This document shows, piece by piece, positions 10,491 to 21,015 of a stretch of 44,824 bases of DNA (positions are counted from its first letter, which is position 1; each line of letters begins with the position of its first letter). A program made the translations under genes and the position numbers. Source of the DNA: Pleurotus djamor (lineage: Eukaryota > Basidiomycota > Agaricomycetes > Agaricales > Pleurotaceae); assembly GCA_029747585.1 (NCBI GenBank), contig JAPEVF010000361.1, positions 1 to 44,824 of the forward strand, in the 5' to 3' direction. The notes beneath the pieces are model-generated. The model was given only the letters and a program-made list of their open reading frames with translations, was not told the origin of the DNA and searched no databases.

Positions 10491-12782
10491 ATGGTTGGAC
10501 CACCGGTATCGCTGGACAACACAATTGGAGCGGCGTACTTGGGCGTTTGCTTTGCTGCGATGTACGTTCTCCTTTAATAAACCCCTCCTCCTTTTCCCCC
10601 TACCCTCTCTTCCTGAACTCAGAGCTCACCGATACGGGCGTGGTCAATAGATTATTCGGAATAACGAACCTCCAGACGTACATCTACTTTTCGCGCTACC
10701 CAAACGACTACCTATGGCAACGCGTGTCTGTCACCGCGCTCTACCTCCTCGACGCATCACACCTCTCGCTCACCATCGCTGTTGTGTACCACTACCTGAT
10801 AACGGAATTCGGCAACCTCGCAGAGCAGGTGAAGATCGTTGGAACGTTCAAGTTGCAGATAGCAGTGAACGTGACGATCATTGTGGTTGTGCAAACGTAC
10901 GTGTCTCAACCTCTCCCCTTCATCTCCGTCCGTTCCGTCTTCGTCTCTGGACGCTCGCCGGTTCCACTGAATCGAGCCGCGTTACCTTTACTTGGTCATC
11001 TTTTTTATCGTCGTCGTTTTCATATTGCCGTGCTCGATTGATGATGGCTAACGTGGTATTTTTGTAGGTTATACGCTATACGAGTTTGGAGATGTACGTA
11101 CACCACCTTCGTCCTCTTTTCATTCTGATTTCTCATATTATTCACCTAAACTAACGGTCGTTTTACCCACAGTGGGAAGACACTTCCACCGCCTCCTACC
11201 ATATGGAATCTTCGTCGTCGTGTTCGCGGGATGTGCAGTTGGGGTCATCTTGGCCGTTAAGACGTGAGTACCTTTCCTGTCGCGCGTTTCCTTTATTCGT
11301 GACTGGTTGTACAACCGTTCGCTAAGTGGAACGCTCGGTGGAGGTGTCATATGGGGAGATGTGTTTGATGGTGTCCTCTTTTATCCGGGTTATCACCGTG
11401 TTCTGATCGTTGGCGTGGAACGGTTGATCGCTTCCTGCAATATCTGTTTATCCGGCTGTATTCTTCTCTTTCATTTTCCCCTACCATCCCCCGTTCTTAC
11501 TCACCCATCCCCTCAACAGTTATCAAACGCCAACATTCCCCGCACTCTCAACCATCTCATGGACGATATACCTCTCCTTCTCCACATCGACGTTCATCGA
11601 CCTGGTGATTGCCGCGGCGATGTGCTGGTATCTCCAGAGTAGTCGTGTGAAGGTCGAGAGGTTCGCGTCTAGTGCTCAAGCGTCTGGGCAGATGTCTGCT
11701 GTTAGTGCGAATATGGGAGGGGTACCCTCGCCCACGTCACCTACGAATGCGAATGGAGGTGCTGGGAATGGAGAAGGAAGGGTTGGTGGGGGACGACCCA
11801 GACGAGGGACAGGGACAAGTGGCTCGAGTAATATGACGCCGACGGGGAGGATTATTTGGAGGTTGATGCAGTATGTGGTTGCATCTGGGCTAGCTACGAG
11901 GTACGCTCGATTTGATTATCTCGCTCTCTATGGCCCTTGATTTTTGTTGATTTAGTGCGTGCTCGATGGCTGCACTGATCACTGTCAGTCCCCATCATCC
12001 AACCGCCGGTTATCGTTTTATCTAACCGTTTGTTGTCGTTTTCTAGTACGCCCTGCTACCGAATACGCTCGTCTTCCTTGGCATCGAGTTCCTACTGACA
12101 AAACGTACGTTCCCCTCTTTCTTCCTTTGATCGCCATCGTTCCACCGCTCAGCTTTAACCGTCCCATTGCCAACAGTGTACATCAACTCCTTCCTCGCCA
12201 TGCTCAACGCTCGGCCCTCCACAGTCGCGGCCAACCGACAAAACGAACTCGTTGGAAATAACTTCGCTTCTTCCAACGGGAACATGAACGGGAATGTCGG
12301 TGTGGACCATCAGTTCAGGGAATACGCGAGCTATAATTCTCTGGGGAGCGGTCATGGACACGGTCACCCTAACCAACATCAACATGGGGACCGCCTCGCA
12401 CTCAACACGAACGTGAATGGTAATGGGACGATAGCGTCTTTCGGGACGACGATCTCACCGTTCCGCGTTCATGTTCGGACAAGTACGAGGACACATGTGA
12501 GTAGTGTGTCGCCGAGTCCGATCGGGGACGATGTTCGTTCGAATGGAGGTGCGGGTGCAGGAGAGGGAGGTGTGAGAGATGTGTGGGTTGGAGATGATTC
12601 GAAGTCGAGCGTTGATGTAGATTACGAAAAGGTGAGTTTGCGGTGGTCCCTCCCACTAGGGGAGCGTTTAGATGGCTGAACATATTTCTTTTCGTTTCTG
12701 ATAGGATGGGATACCGATGTCCCCGCTGAATACGCATACGCTGCACAAAGGAGATGGTCATGGGATACCGTCTGCGTTCTAG
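10491..12782 (+). CDS. DUF6534-type seven-transmembrane protein
   Basis: Nine exons keep one frame: join(10491..10561,10651..10896,11068..11093,11173..11263,11520..11900,11956..11983,12047..12104,12177..12631,12705..12782), 477 aa. The start is LDNTIGAAYLGV, followed by ILFGITNLQTYIYFSRYPND; this is the usual opening of Agaricomycete DUF6534 proteins. Hydrophobic segments suggest seven TM helices: about residues 10-30, 48-68, 85-105, 118-138, 155-178, then two after a Gly/Ser/Asn-rich loop of about 60 residues. The last two form the DUF6534 domain (GRIIWRLMQYVVASGLATS, LVFLGIEFLLTKLYINSFLA) and end at the common LNARPS signature. A polar cytoplasmic tail of about 180 residues follows. Role unknown; a plasma- or internal-membrane location is inferred. 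The 11264-11519 intron is long for this gene (256 bp). It lies convergent with F-box gene 3. Confidence 0.85.
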
Positions 12783-13344
12783 ACTCTCCTTCTCGGACTT
12801 GCGCTTTACATCTGCTTCTCCTGCTTTATCGTTATTCTGTCATCTATACTCTTCCCTTTGCTTTCGCTGTTCTCTCTCCTTCATCTATCATATTCGTACT
12901 CGTCGGCATCGCCATCAACCTGTTTTTATATCTTCCTTTTTCGTGCCCTGCTTTCTTGTATAGCGATCCCTTGTACTCTCCGCCCATGTGCCCCTTGTCA
13001 TCATTCACCCACATCCCTCATCGTTGTCTGTTGTGTCGAGTAGCCTTAGACTTCTTCTTTCTCTCTTCCCCCCGCTCCTTCATGTCCCGGTATTCTGGTT
13101 TACTACTTAACTACCTGTCGTCTTATTTTCTCTTTCATCTCCCCCCTCTTGTCGGTTACCTCTCTATGCTCGGAGAAGTAAAAGTAAAGTAGAAGGAAAA
13201 ATCCTACCGTGTGTACTTACCTAGAGTCTTTGTTGAAATAAAGTAAAACTACAAGGTCATGAACAATGCTTGTTGGATTCGCTTCCTAGGGTACGTACTC
13301 AGCTACCCTTCCTAGGCCATGTGGCAACTCAAGAGGGCTCCATA
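12783..13344. other. Convergent 3' intergenic region
   Basis: C/T-rich DNA follows the DUF6534 stop up to about 13080. From about 13100 to 13275 the sequence is the 3' flank shared with F-box genes 1 and 4 (minus orientation). The left edge of the F-box 3/4 duplication therefore lies within about 300 bp of the DUF6534 stop. Confidence 0.5.
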
Positions 13345-15008
13345 CTACTCTATGTACTCATCTTCGCATCCGTATCCGTCCCCTAATCCGTCAATGCGAA
13401 GCTCTTCAAATGGCTCGACAGGCTGGTGAGACCCTCTCCCATCCCAGTCCAACCCTGTCCACACCTTCAAACGCTCCACGTACGAGATGGGAATATCGCA
13501 GCGCCAAATATACAGTCGCAAACGCTTTCCACACTTGTGGTGGTATTGACATACGCGGATAAATTGAGCCCAGTTGCGTGGTGTCGACCGATTGTCCCAA
13601 TATATACGGATTTCTTCGAGTTCCGGATGGATAAACGTTCCACTCGTTCGTCCGGATGAATCTTCGCGTACGACTGCCACGGATAATAGAAACGCCACCC
13701 CCGACACTTGAAGTTCTCTGAGGTGAGAACATAGTGGGATGGTCTCTGACCAGGCCAAAGTTTCCTCTTCGTTCATCGGACAAACGATTGCAAGTTCGCG
13801 GATCTTTCCAAGTGGGAATGAGCTAACGAAGTCAACTCGATTCAGCTCAGATGTTTGAAAATTGAGGTGTAGGTGTAGGGGTTCTTTGTCGACGGCACCC
13901 ATCATGTCTAGCTCGAGGATGGTAGCATTGAAGTCAATATCGTCATTTTCTACACGGACGTTGATGGAAGAAATCTCTCGGTTCGCAATGAAAGATTGGA
14001 GGAGAGTCATGTGTGTCTTTGGGCTCGTTCCATCATTCAGAGGTAGAATGTTAAGCGAAACGGTTTTCAAGGTTGGCGATTCCAGGAAAGGGAGGAGTTT
14101 GAACTCTCTCAGACAATTCATTGATAGGACCAGTCTTTGGAGATTTGTGAGGGAGATGGGAAGTACGCCCGCAACGACGAAAGGGAAAACGGAGGATATA
14201 AACCGGATGTCCAGGGTTTCTAGCCGTGGTGTGTTTCGGAGGAGGTCAAGCAACCATGGTACTGAAAGGTGATTCCCGTGTTCCCATGTGTCAATGCGCA
14301 AGTACGTCAAGTTTGGCATAGGAGATGTGGTCATTGGGAGGGCGTTATTGAGGTCCAATGACTGGAGAGAAATCAGCTCGGGCCATAAGTTTCCAAGGAT
14401 TGCGCACGGCTCCGTCTGCTTCATCCTGACGACGGCATCTCGCAGCAAGGGAGCTGGTAGCGCGAAGCTTGTACGCAGGAACGAAGAGGCAACGGAGTTA
14501 CCATTGTAATCGACGTAATGGATCTCAACGTTGGCGAACCTGCTTGTCTCTGGAACCACCATCGCGGCAGCCCTCTCGAAGTCTTCGTCGAGTCCATTGC
14601 GTTCAAACAGGTGGACATTCAACGGGCACCTCTGCGCACGACTTAGCAGCTCGGCACACCAGCGTGGATGATCAAAGCATATGATAGTCCAGAGCTGAGG
14701 AGTCGCCAGACAAATCTGCCTCCACTGAGCACAGACACTGGCAATATTCAGGAGAGTATCTGTGATCCTACAATCCTCCGCTGTAGCGAGGATGAAGAAT
14801 CCCGCCAAGATTTCGTTCGGGAGCTGATATACGGCCGAGTAGGTGTTCCGTTGTTTGAGTAGGCGACGAACGACAACCATATGAACCTCGATCTCTTCAT
14901 CGATCAAGCGTTGGGCTTCAACGTTGGTGGAGATAGCCTATCCATGTAAATTTCGGACGCTCAATCCAAGCAAATTCGGGTTCATGTAAAAGGAATTGTA
15001 CTGACCAT
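13345..15008 (-). CDS. F-box/LRR-like protein, paralog 3
   Basis: Model: complement(join(13345..14937,15006..15008)), 531 aa. The ATG-only exon is followed by a 68 bp intron (GTCAGT...GGATAG). Exon 2 starts AISTNVEAQRLIDEEIEVH, then RRLLKQRNTYSAVYQLPNEI. The F-box is at about residues 38-85 (SVCAQWRQICLATPQLW). A leucine-rich body follows with SLQSLDLNNALP and MPNLTYLRIDT. The C-terminal tail is about 12 residues longer and more acidic (ending CEDEYIE) than in paralogs 1 and 4. It is nearly the twin of paralog 4, with which it shares coding, intron, promoter and 3' flank; a 121 bp stretch (14375-14495) is identical. Unspliced mRNA would stop a few codons into the intron. Candidate SCF substrate adaptor. 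Confidence 0.88.
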
Positions 15009-18000
15009 TTTCTATGTAGATGTCGACGAGGGACCGAGATTTTTTTTTTGAGTTTTACGTGACAGAGCCTGAGGTGAGCAGATGGACGCAAGGTGATAAC
15101 GAATATGGGAGTGCGCAGAAAGCCTACTTCGATGCTCGAACTTTATTCTGGAAATAGAGAAACGAAGTCGAGTCGAGGCACGAAAGCTTAACATCTCGTG
15201 ACTCCTCTGCTCCGTTCGATTCTGTCCCAGAACGCATGAGAATGAATACGGATCCACCTTAGTACTAATAGTAGGGCCGACTTGTATTTTGTGCGTCTGT
15301 CTGCGAGTATCCAGATCAATACGATGAATTGAAGAGTCGAGCTGGCAACGGATACTTGACCCCTTGGATTTGATGTCCCATCGTAAATTCGCTATGTTTG
15401 GACATGACGATGAATGCGGATGGAGATGTTGTGATAATGTGGTGGCAGAGTGAGGAGGAAGGGGACGGCTGGGATGTTAATGAACGTTGAACATGGCAAG
15501 CTCAGATGATCTCTACCTAGAGTAGTAACTCAAGGATGGCAGGAAAATTGACTGTGAGAACGTTCCCATGAGCGTGAGACTTTTCCCATGAGCGTGAGAA
15601 GCGACTTACTTGCTTATTTATCTTGAAAACACTCAAGCTACTCAAGTACCAAAGACTAACGTCGCGTCGCGCTCTGTTCGCGATTCGCGACTATGAAACC
15701 CACAGGACGAAGAAAGGTGTACGTCCTTCTTCCCCTTCTCTCTGAAATATTTTGGATTACTCATATCTTCCTTAGAATCCCCGAGACGCGAAAAATGCGA
15801 GAAGATGAGGCATCAGATTTCTATTCGCCGCCAATTTTACTTCAAGCCCTCTGATTCTGCGAAATCGCAATGGGAGGGGGATGACTTACATACCGACTGC
15901 GCTATGACGCGAACACCTCGATGTCTTTACACGAACCGTGGGCTACTCTCTAGCTCTGCCCCGCCATTGACTCCCTCTCGCTTGACTCTCGCCTCAGAGT
16001 CGCGAAAACGCGCCGTCCACTTCGGCTGGCTGGTCCCGCGGTGTGAGGACAGAGACTGGGAAAAGATGTGGAGATGTGGAGATTGGTTGGCGTCGTGATG
16101 TTAGTAGGGAAGGAAACAAGGTCGAAGAAGAAGAAGAAGAAGACGAACAAAAAGCATGGCCAGACGGACCGACTTGACCAGACGATAGACCCAGCCATCC
16201 GAATGCTAGAGCCCGTCGTTCTCTTGCTTTCTTGTTGGTTCTGGGTGGAACTCGACGCAGCTATCGCCAGTCCGTGGTTCTCTGGAAGGTCTTCTACGCC
16301 AAACCGTCTCGCCTCCATCGACCTAATAGGTACCCGTCCAAGCCACCGCATTCCTCGACCTCATACCTTCCGAAACCAACCCTTCCTGTCACCACCACTT
16401 ACGATCCACGATCCACTCAACTCCCTCATCCATGCACCCACCGCCCAGCATCATCCCCTCCTCCCTTCCCGCCCTCCCCGCTCCGCCCTTCCGACTATTC
16501 CCTCCCTCTAGTGGACCTTGGCTCATCTTGAAGGTTGAAACGTTGAGGGAAACGTTGAGGGTAGAGTTTTAGAGGGTTGGAGGGTATGAGATGGGACTGC
16601 CAACTACGAATGGTGGCTGGGATTCCGGAGGTCGGACGCTGAAAGTAGCTCTCTGGTGGTCGGTGGTCGATGAACATGACGATGAACATGATGTTGAAGA
16701 TGACGCATTGACGAAGAAGATGAAGACGAAATCAACGTCGCCGCTTTCCTCAACCTCACCCTTACCGAAACCGAAACCGAAACCAATCCCCATCGTCGTG
16801 CAACGTCAACGTGCCGTAGGAAATCAACCACACTACCAACGACTCCCTTATACGCTCCACTGCACTCTGTACGCAAACCCCACACCTCTCGGGCCCCCTC
16901 TTGTCTTTCTTCTGTCGTCNTTTCTTTTTTCGTCTTTTCGTATTCTTGCCCCCTGGTCTGCTTTGGGCTGGGGCTGCGAATTGCGGAATGTGGAATGCGG
17001 AATGGGTAGGGGACGGTGGATGTCGATGAAGGATGATGGGAACTAGGATGTTGGTGGTCGGAGGGTGGGATTTGGGAGCGTTGGGAGGTTGGGATGGGAG
17101 GTTGGTTCGACGTTTGAGAGGTGGTTGTGGTTGGTAGAAAGTCGGACAATGAAGACGACGACGAAACATACACGTACTACCAGTTCGGTGCTCAGCATGA
17201 TACTTATCGAAAGGACCTGTCCACCGTGGTCGACAAGGTTAGCCCGCTCCTTCATCGAATCATCAAATTTCAAACCCGAACGCCTCTCTTGCTCCCAGCG
17301 CCATGCTCGAACGTCCAGGACTACCGCAACAAACTCATGCCGGTCCACTGAGATCGTTATACCGTTACCATCGCCGTACGACCAAGATATACCGCTCTTT
17401 TTTGCTGTTGGACTCGCCGTCTACCCTGGACATGCTCAACGTCAACACCTTCCTTGTTTGCAAATACAACTACCACTGTCGAAGTGAAGTTCTTGTTCGC
17501 CTACATAGGCTCAATAGGAACCGAACACCTTGATGGCTTCGATTGTCGTGGATGGAAGACGCGCCGATGGCGGATGTGGACGGTTTCTGAAGCAGGTCGA
17601 TGCACTGCGTGAGGTGATGATGATGGTGGAGGAGGAGGAGGAAGGAGAGGAATGGCAGCGCGTGTGTTATTAGTGCGCACTCTGGTACTCTATGTTTCCT
17701 TTAGATACCGTGTCTGCTTTCGTGCTAATGCCTTGCCTTTCTTTCCTTCTTCTTTGGTAACCTTTTCAGACCTCTGCGATCGCGTGTACACATACATTGG
17801 TTTGTGTACCCGTCTTCGCGCAACTCCCGCACCATCGTGGCCAAGACGTACCCAAATATCTGTGNTTTTTTGTGAGTTTTTGTATCCACCATATCCCTCC
17901 CTCTCGTCCTCTCGTACTCTGTCATCCTTACTCATCGTTGCCTCCCCTTCGTTTAGCCTTTGATTGACCTGTGACACCACAACAGCCGCACACGCTGCCC

Positions 18001-18730
18001 GAATGTAGCTGAAGATGGCTCGACCTTGTTGGACGTAACTGTCAACGGACGATATCTAGTAGTGGGATGGGATTGGTGATGAGCGGAGATGGTGGTCGTG
18101 GTTGCAAGCTGGAAGTTGGAAGTTGGAAGTTGGGAAGGTAATGGGTCGTGCCTATGAAGACGACGACGAAGATGGAGTAGCTGTGTTGGGCAGGCGCTCA
18201 CTGGATATCGCTGGGACCCTCTCAGAGAGTTGGACACCGTACACGTCTACCCGCTCCGCCACGTCTGTGGCAGTTTTCTGTCCGCTGCTGCCACTATCTT
18301 CGGTATCTTGGCTATCCTCGTCATCGTTGGCGGGGACGACCTTCGATAGCCCCGAACTATATGGTACGGCCGTTGGAAGTCGGAGGGATCAGGTGAGGGC
18401 TACTGGGGGAGGATGGCGATGAAGATGAGGATGAAGAAGGAGCCGACGATGAAGATGAAGATGGGGTAGCTGTGCGGAACGTCGAACGTTGAAGTTCTGC
18501 TCGACGACCTTTTCCATGGACCTAACCGTCGCCGGACCTGCGGGGAGGGAAAAAGAGGTGGTTTTGGATACGGTCGTGGAATTAGCCGCCATGGAAGGGG
18601 CGGTGCGTTGGAACAGCGATGAAGATGGGGATGATAATCAAGTATCGATGTCGAACACTGAAAATTTACTTTGCTTTACTGGTTAGCTACTAGCCGTCTT
18701 GTTTTCCTTCTTATCTCCCCCTTTTGTTGG
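15009..18730. repeat. Gene-poor block C between F-box genes 3 and 4
   Basis: From 15009 to about 15260 is the promoter of F-box gene 3, conserved with that of gene 4 (shared GTCGAGTCGAGGCACGAAAG). From about 15960 the sequence aligns with 21.5-23.3 kb: GGCTGGCTGGT, the GGGAAGG...ACAAGGTCGAAGAA stretch, GATCCACGATCCACTCAACT, GATGTTGGTGGTCGGAGG, and GAGATCGTTATACCGTTACC against GAGATCGTTAGACCGTCACC. The GACGATGAA landmark recurs near 16.68, 17.15 and 18.15 kb. Ambiguous bases occur at 16920 and 17865. No full gene is supported; open frames in it are short and not conserved between copies. Confidence 0.6.
15545..15602 (-). promoter_or_regulatory. TCTCAC-box cluster upstream of F-box gene 3
   Basis: Read toward the gene, there are two TCTCACGCTCATGGGAA boxes followed by TCTCACAGTCAATT, spaced about 22 bp apart, near 540 bp before the ATG. 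The order and final box match the pair before F-box gene 2. Regulatory role inferred only. Confidence 0.4.
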
Positions 18731-18946
18731 TTACCTATGCTCGGAGAAGTAATAGTAAAGTAGAAGTAGAAAGCCTACTGCGTGTCCTTACCTAGAGTAG
18801 AGTCTTGATTGAAACAAAGTGAGACCACAAGGTTACGAATAATGCTTGTTGGAGTTGCTTTCTACGTAGCTACCGACACGCGTTACCTCAAGAGGCCTCC
18901 TTGCTACTCTACTCTATGTACTCATCATCGCATCCGTATCGTTCCC

Positions 18947-20587
18947 TCATTCGTCGATGTGAAGCTCTTCAAATGGCTCGACAAGTTCCGCTGACCCTTC
19001 TTCATCCCAATCAAGGTCTGTATACGCCTTCAACCGCTCCGCGTACGAAATTGGAATGTCGCAACGCCCAATATTCAATTGCATGCGCTTTCCACGCTCG
19101 TGGTGGTATTGACATACGCGGATAAATTGAGCCCAGTTGCGTGGTGTCGACCGATTGTCCCAATATATACTGATTTCTTCGAGTTCCGGATGGACAAACG
19201 TTCCACTCGTTCGTCCGGATGAATCTTCGCGTACGACGGCAACAGATAATAGAAACGCCACATCTGATACTTCAAGTTCTCTGAGGTGAGAACATAGTGG
19301 GATTGTCTCTGACCAGGCCAAAATTTCCTCGTCGTTCATCGGACAAACAATTGCAAGTTCGCGGATCTTTCCAAGTGGGAGTGAGCTAACGAGGTCAACT
19401 CGATTCAGCTCAGAGGTTTGAAAATCGAGGTGTAGGTGTAAGGGATCTTCGTCTACGGCACCCATCATTTGAAACTCGAGGATAGTAGCATTGGAGTCAA
19501 TAGCGTCACGTCTTACACGGACGTTGATGGAAGAAACATCAGGAGAGATTCGGCTCGCAATGAAAGATGGGAGAAGAGTCAGAGTGTGTGTTTCGAGGCT
19601 TGTTTCATCGTTCAAAGGTAGAATGGTCAGACAAACCATTTTCAAGGCTGGCAATTCCAGAAAGGGGAGGAGTTTTAACTCTCTCAAACCCTTCATTGAT
19701 AGGACCAGGCTTTGGAGATTGGGGAGAGAGATGGGAAGTACGTCCATAACGACGAAGGGGAAGTCGGAGGAGATCACCCTGATGTTTAGGCTTTTTAATT
19801 GTGGCGTATTTCGGAGGAGGTCAAGTAACCATAGTACTGAAAGGCGATTCCCATGCCCCCAGATGTCAATGCGCAAGTACGTCAAGCTTGGCATAAGAGA
19901 TGTGGTCATTGGGAGGGCGTTATTGAGGTCCAATGACCGGAGAGAATTAAGCTCGGGCCATAAGTTTCCAAGGATTGCGCACGGCTCCGTCTGCTTCATC
20001 CTGACGACGGCATCTCGCAGCAAGGGAGCTGGTAGCGCGAAGCTTGTACGCAGGAACGAAGAGGCAACGGCGTTACCATTATAATCTACGTCATGGATCT
20101 CAACATTGGTAAACCTGCTTGTCTCAGGAACTACCATCGTGGTAGCCCTCTCGAAGTCTTCGTCGAGTCCATTGCGTTCCAACAGGTAGACATTCAATGG
20201 GCACCCCTGCGCACGGCTTAGCAGCTCGGCACACCAGCGTGGATGATCAAAGCATATGATAGTCCAGAGCTGAGGAGTCGCCAGACAAATCTGCCTCCAA
20301 TGAGCACAGACACTGGCAATATTCAGTAGAGTATCTGTGATCCTCCAATCCTCCGCCGTAGCGAGGATGAAGAATTCGGCCAAGATCTCGTTCGGGAGCT
20401 GATATACGGCGGAATAGGTGTTCCGTTGCTTGAGTAGTCGACGAACAACCATCATATGAACCTCGATCTCTTCATCGATCTCGCGTTGAGCTTCAACGTT
20501 GGTGGAAATGGCCTATCCGTTCAAATTTCGGACGGTCAGTAGATCCCAGACGCGTCGGGTTCAAATCAAAGGAATGTTACTGACCAT
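18947..20587 (-). CDS. F-box/LRR-like protein, paralog 4
   Basis: Model: complement(join(18947..20512,20585..20587)), 522 aa. Exon 1 is ATG only; the 72 bp intron runs GTCAGT...GGATAG. Exon 2 starts AISTNVEAQREIDEEIEVH, then RRLLKQRNTYSAVYQLPNEI. The F-box covers about residues 38-85 (SVCAHWRQICLATPQLW), followed by the leucine-rich body and the conserved late block STPRNWAQFIRVCQYHHE. It ends EELHIDE, without the acidic tail of paralog 3. Most differences from paralog 3 fall in the middle and late leucine-rich region, as expected if substrate binding is diverging. Upstream DNA to about 20820 is conserved with gene 3. Candidate SCF substrate adaptor. Confidence 0.88.
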
Positions 20588-20981
20588 TTTTTAGGTAGAT
20601 CAGCGCCTCAGATTTTTTCGTGGTTTGAATCAAGCTTGAATGTAGCAGAGATTGAGTCCCAGTTGAGCAGATGAACGCAAGGTGACAACGAAGGTGACAG
20701 TGCTGAGCAAGCCTACTTCGAAGCTCGAAGTTTATTCTGGAAATGGAGGATCGAAGTCGAGTCGAGGCACGAAAGCTTAATATCTCGTGACTCCTCTGCT
20801 CGGTTCGGCTCCGTTTCAGAGCACCCAGTCATCCATTTCATCGTAGACACGAGTGGGAAGGAGGAAACTAGGGAAGCTCCTGTCGCCGATGTACGCTGAC
20901 CTCTGGTTTCTGCTTTCGATGGATGGGAGCTCCTGTGATTCGAGGAGGAGGCTCCTATGATCTGCCGACCCCCCGAGGACT

Positions 20982-21015
20982 GACTGTGAGAGCTTTTTTC
21001 TGACCGTGGGAATGA
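20982..21015 (-). promoter_or_regulatory. TCTCACAGTCA box upstream of F-box gene 4
   Basis: Read toward the gene: TTCCCACGGTCAG, then about 22 bp later CTCTCACAGTCAGTC, roughly 400 bp before the ATG. It is a diverged form of the paired box found before F-box genes 2 and 3. Regulatory role inferred. Confidence 0.35.
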
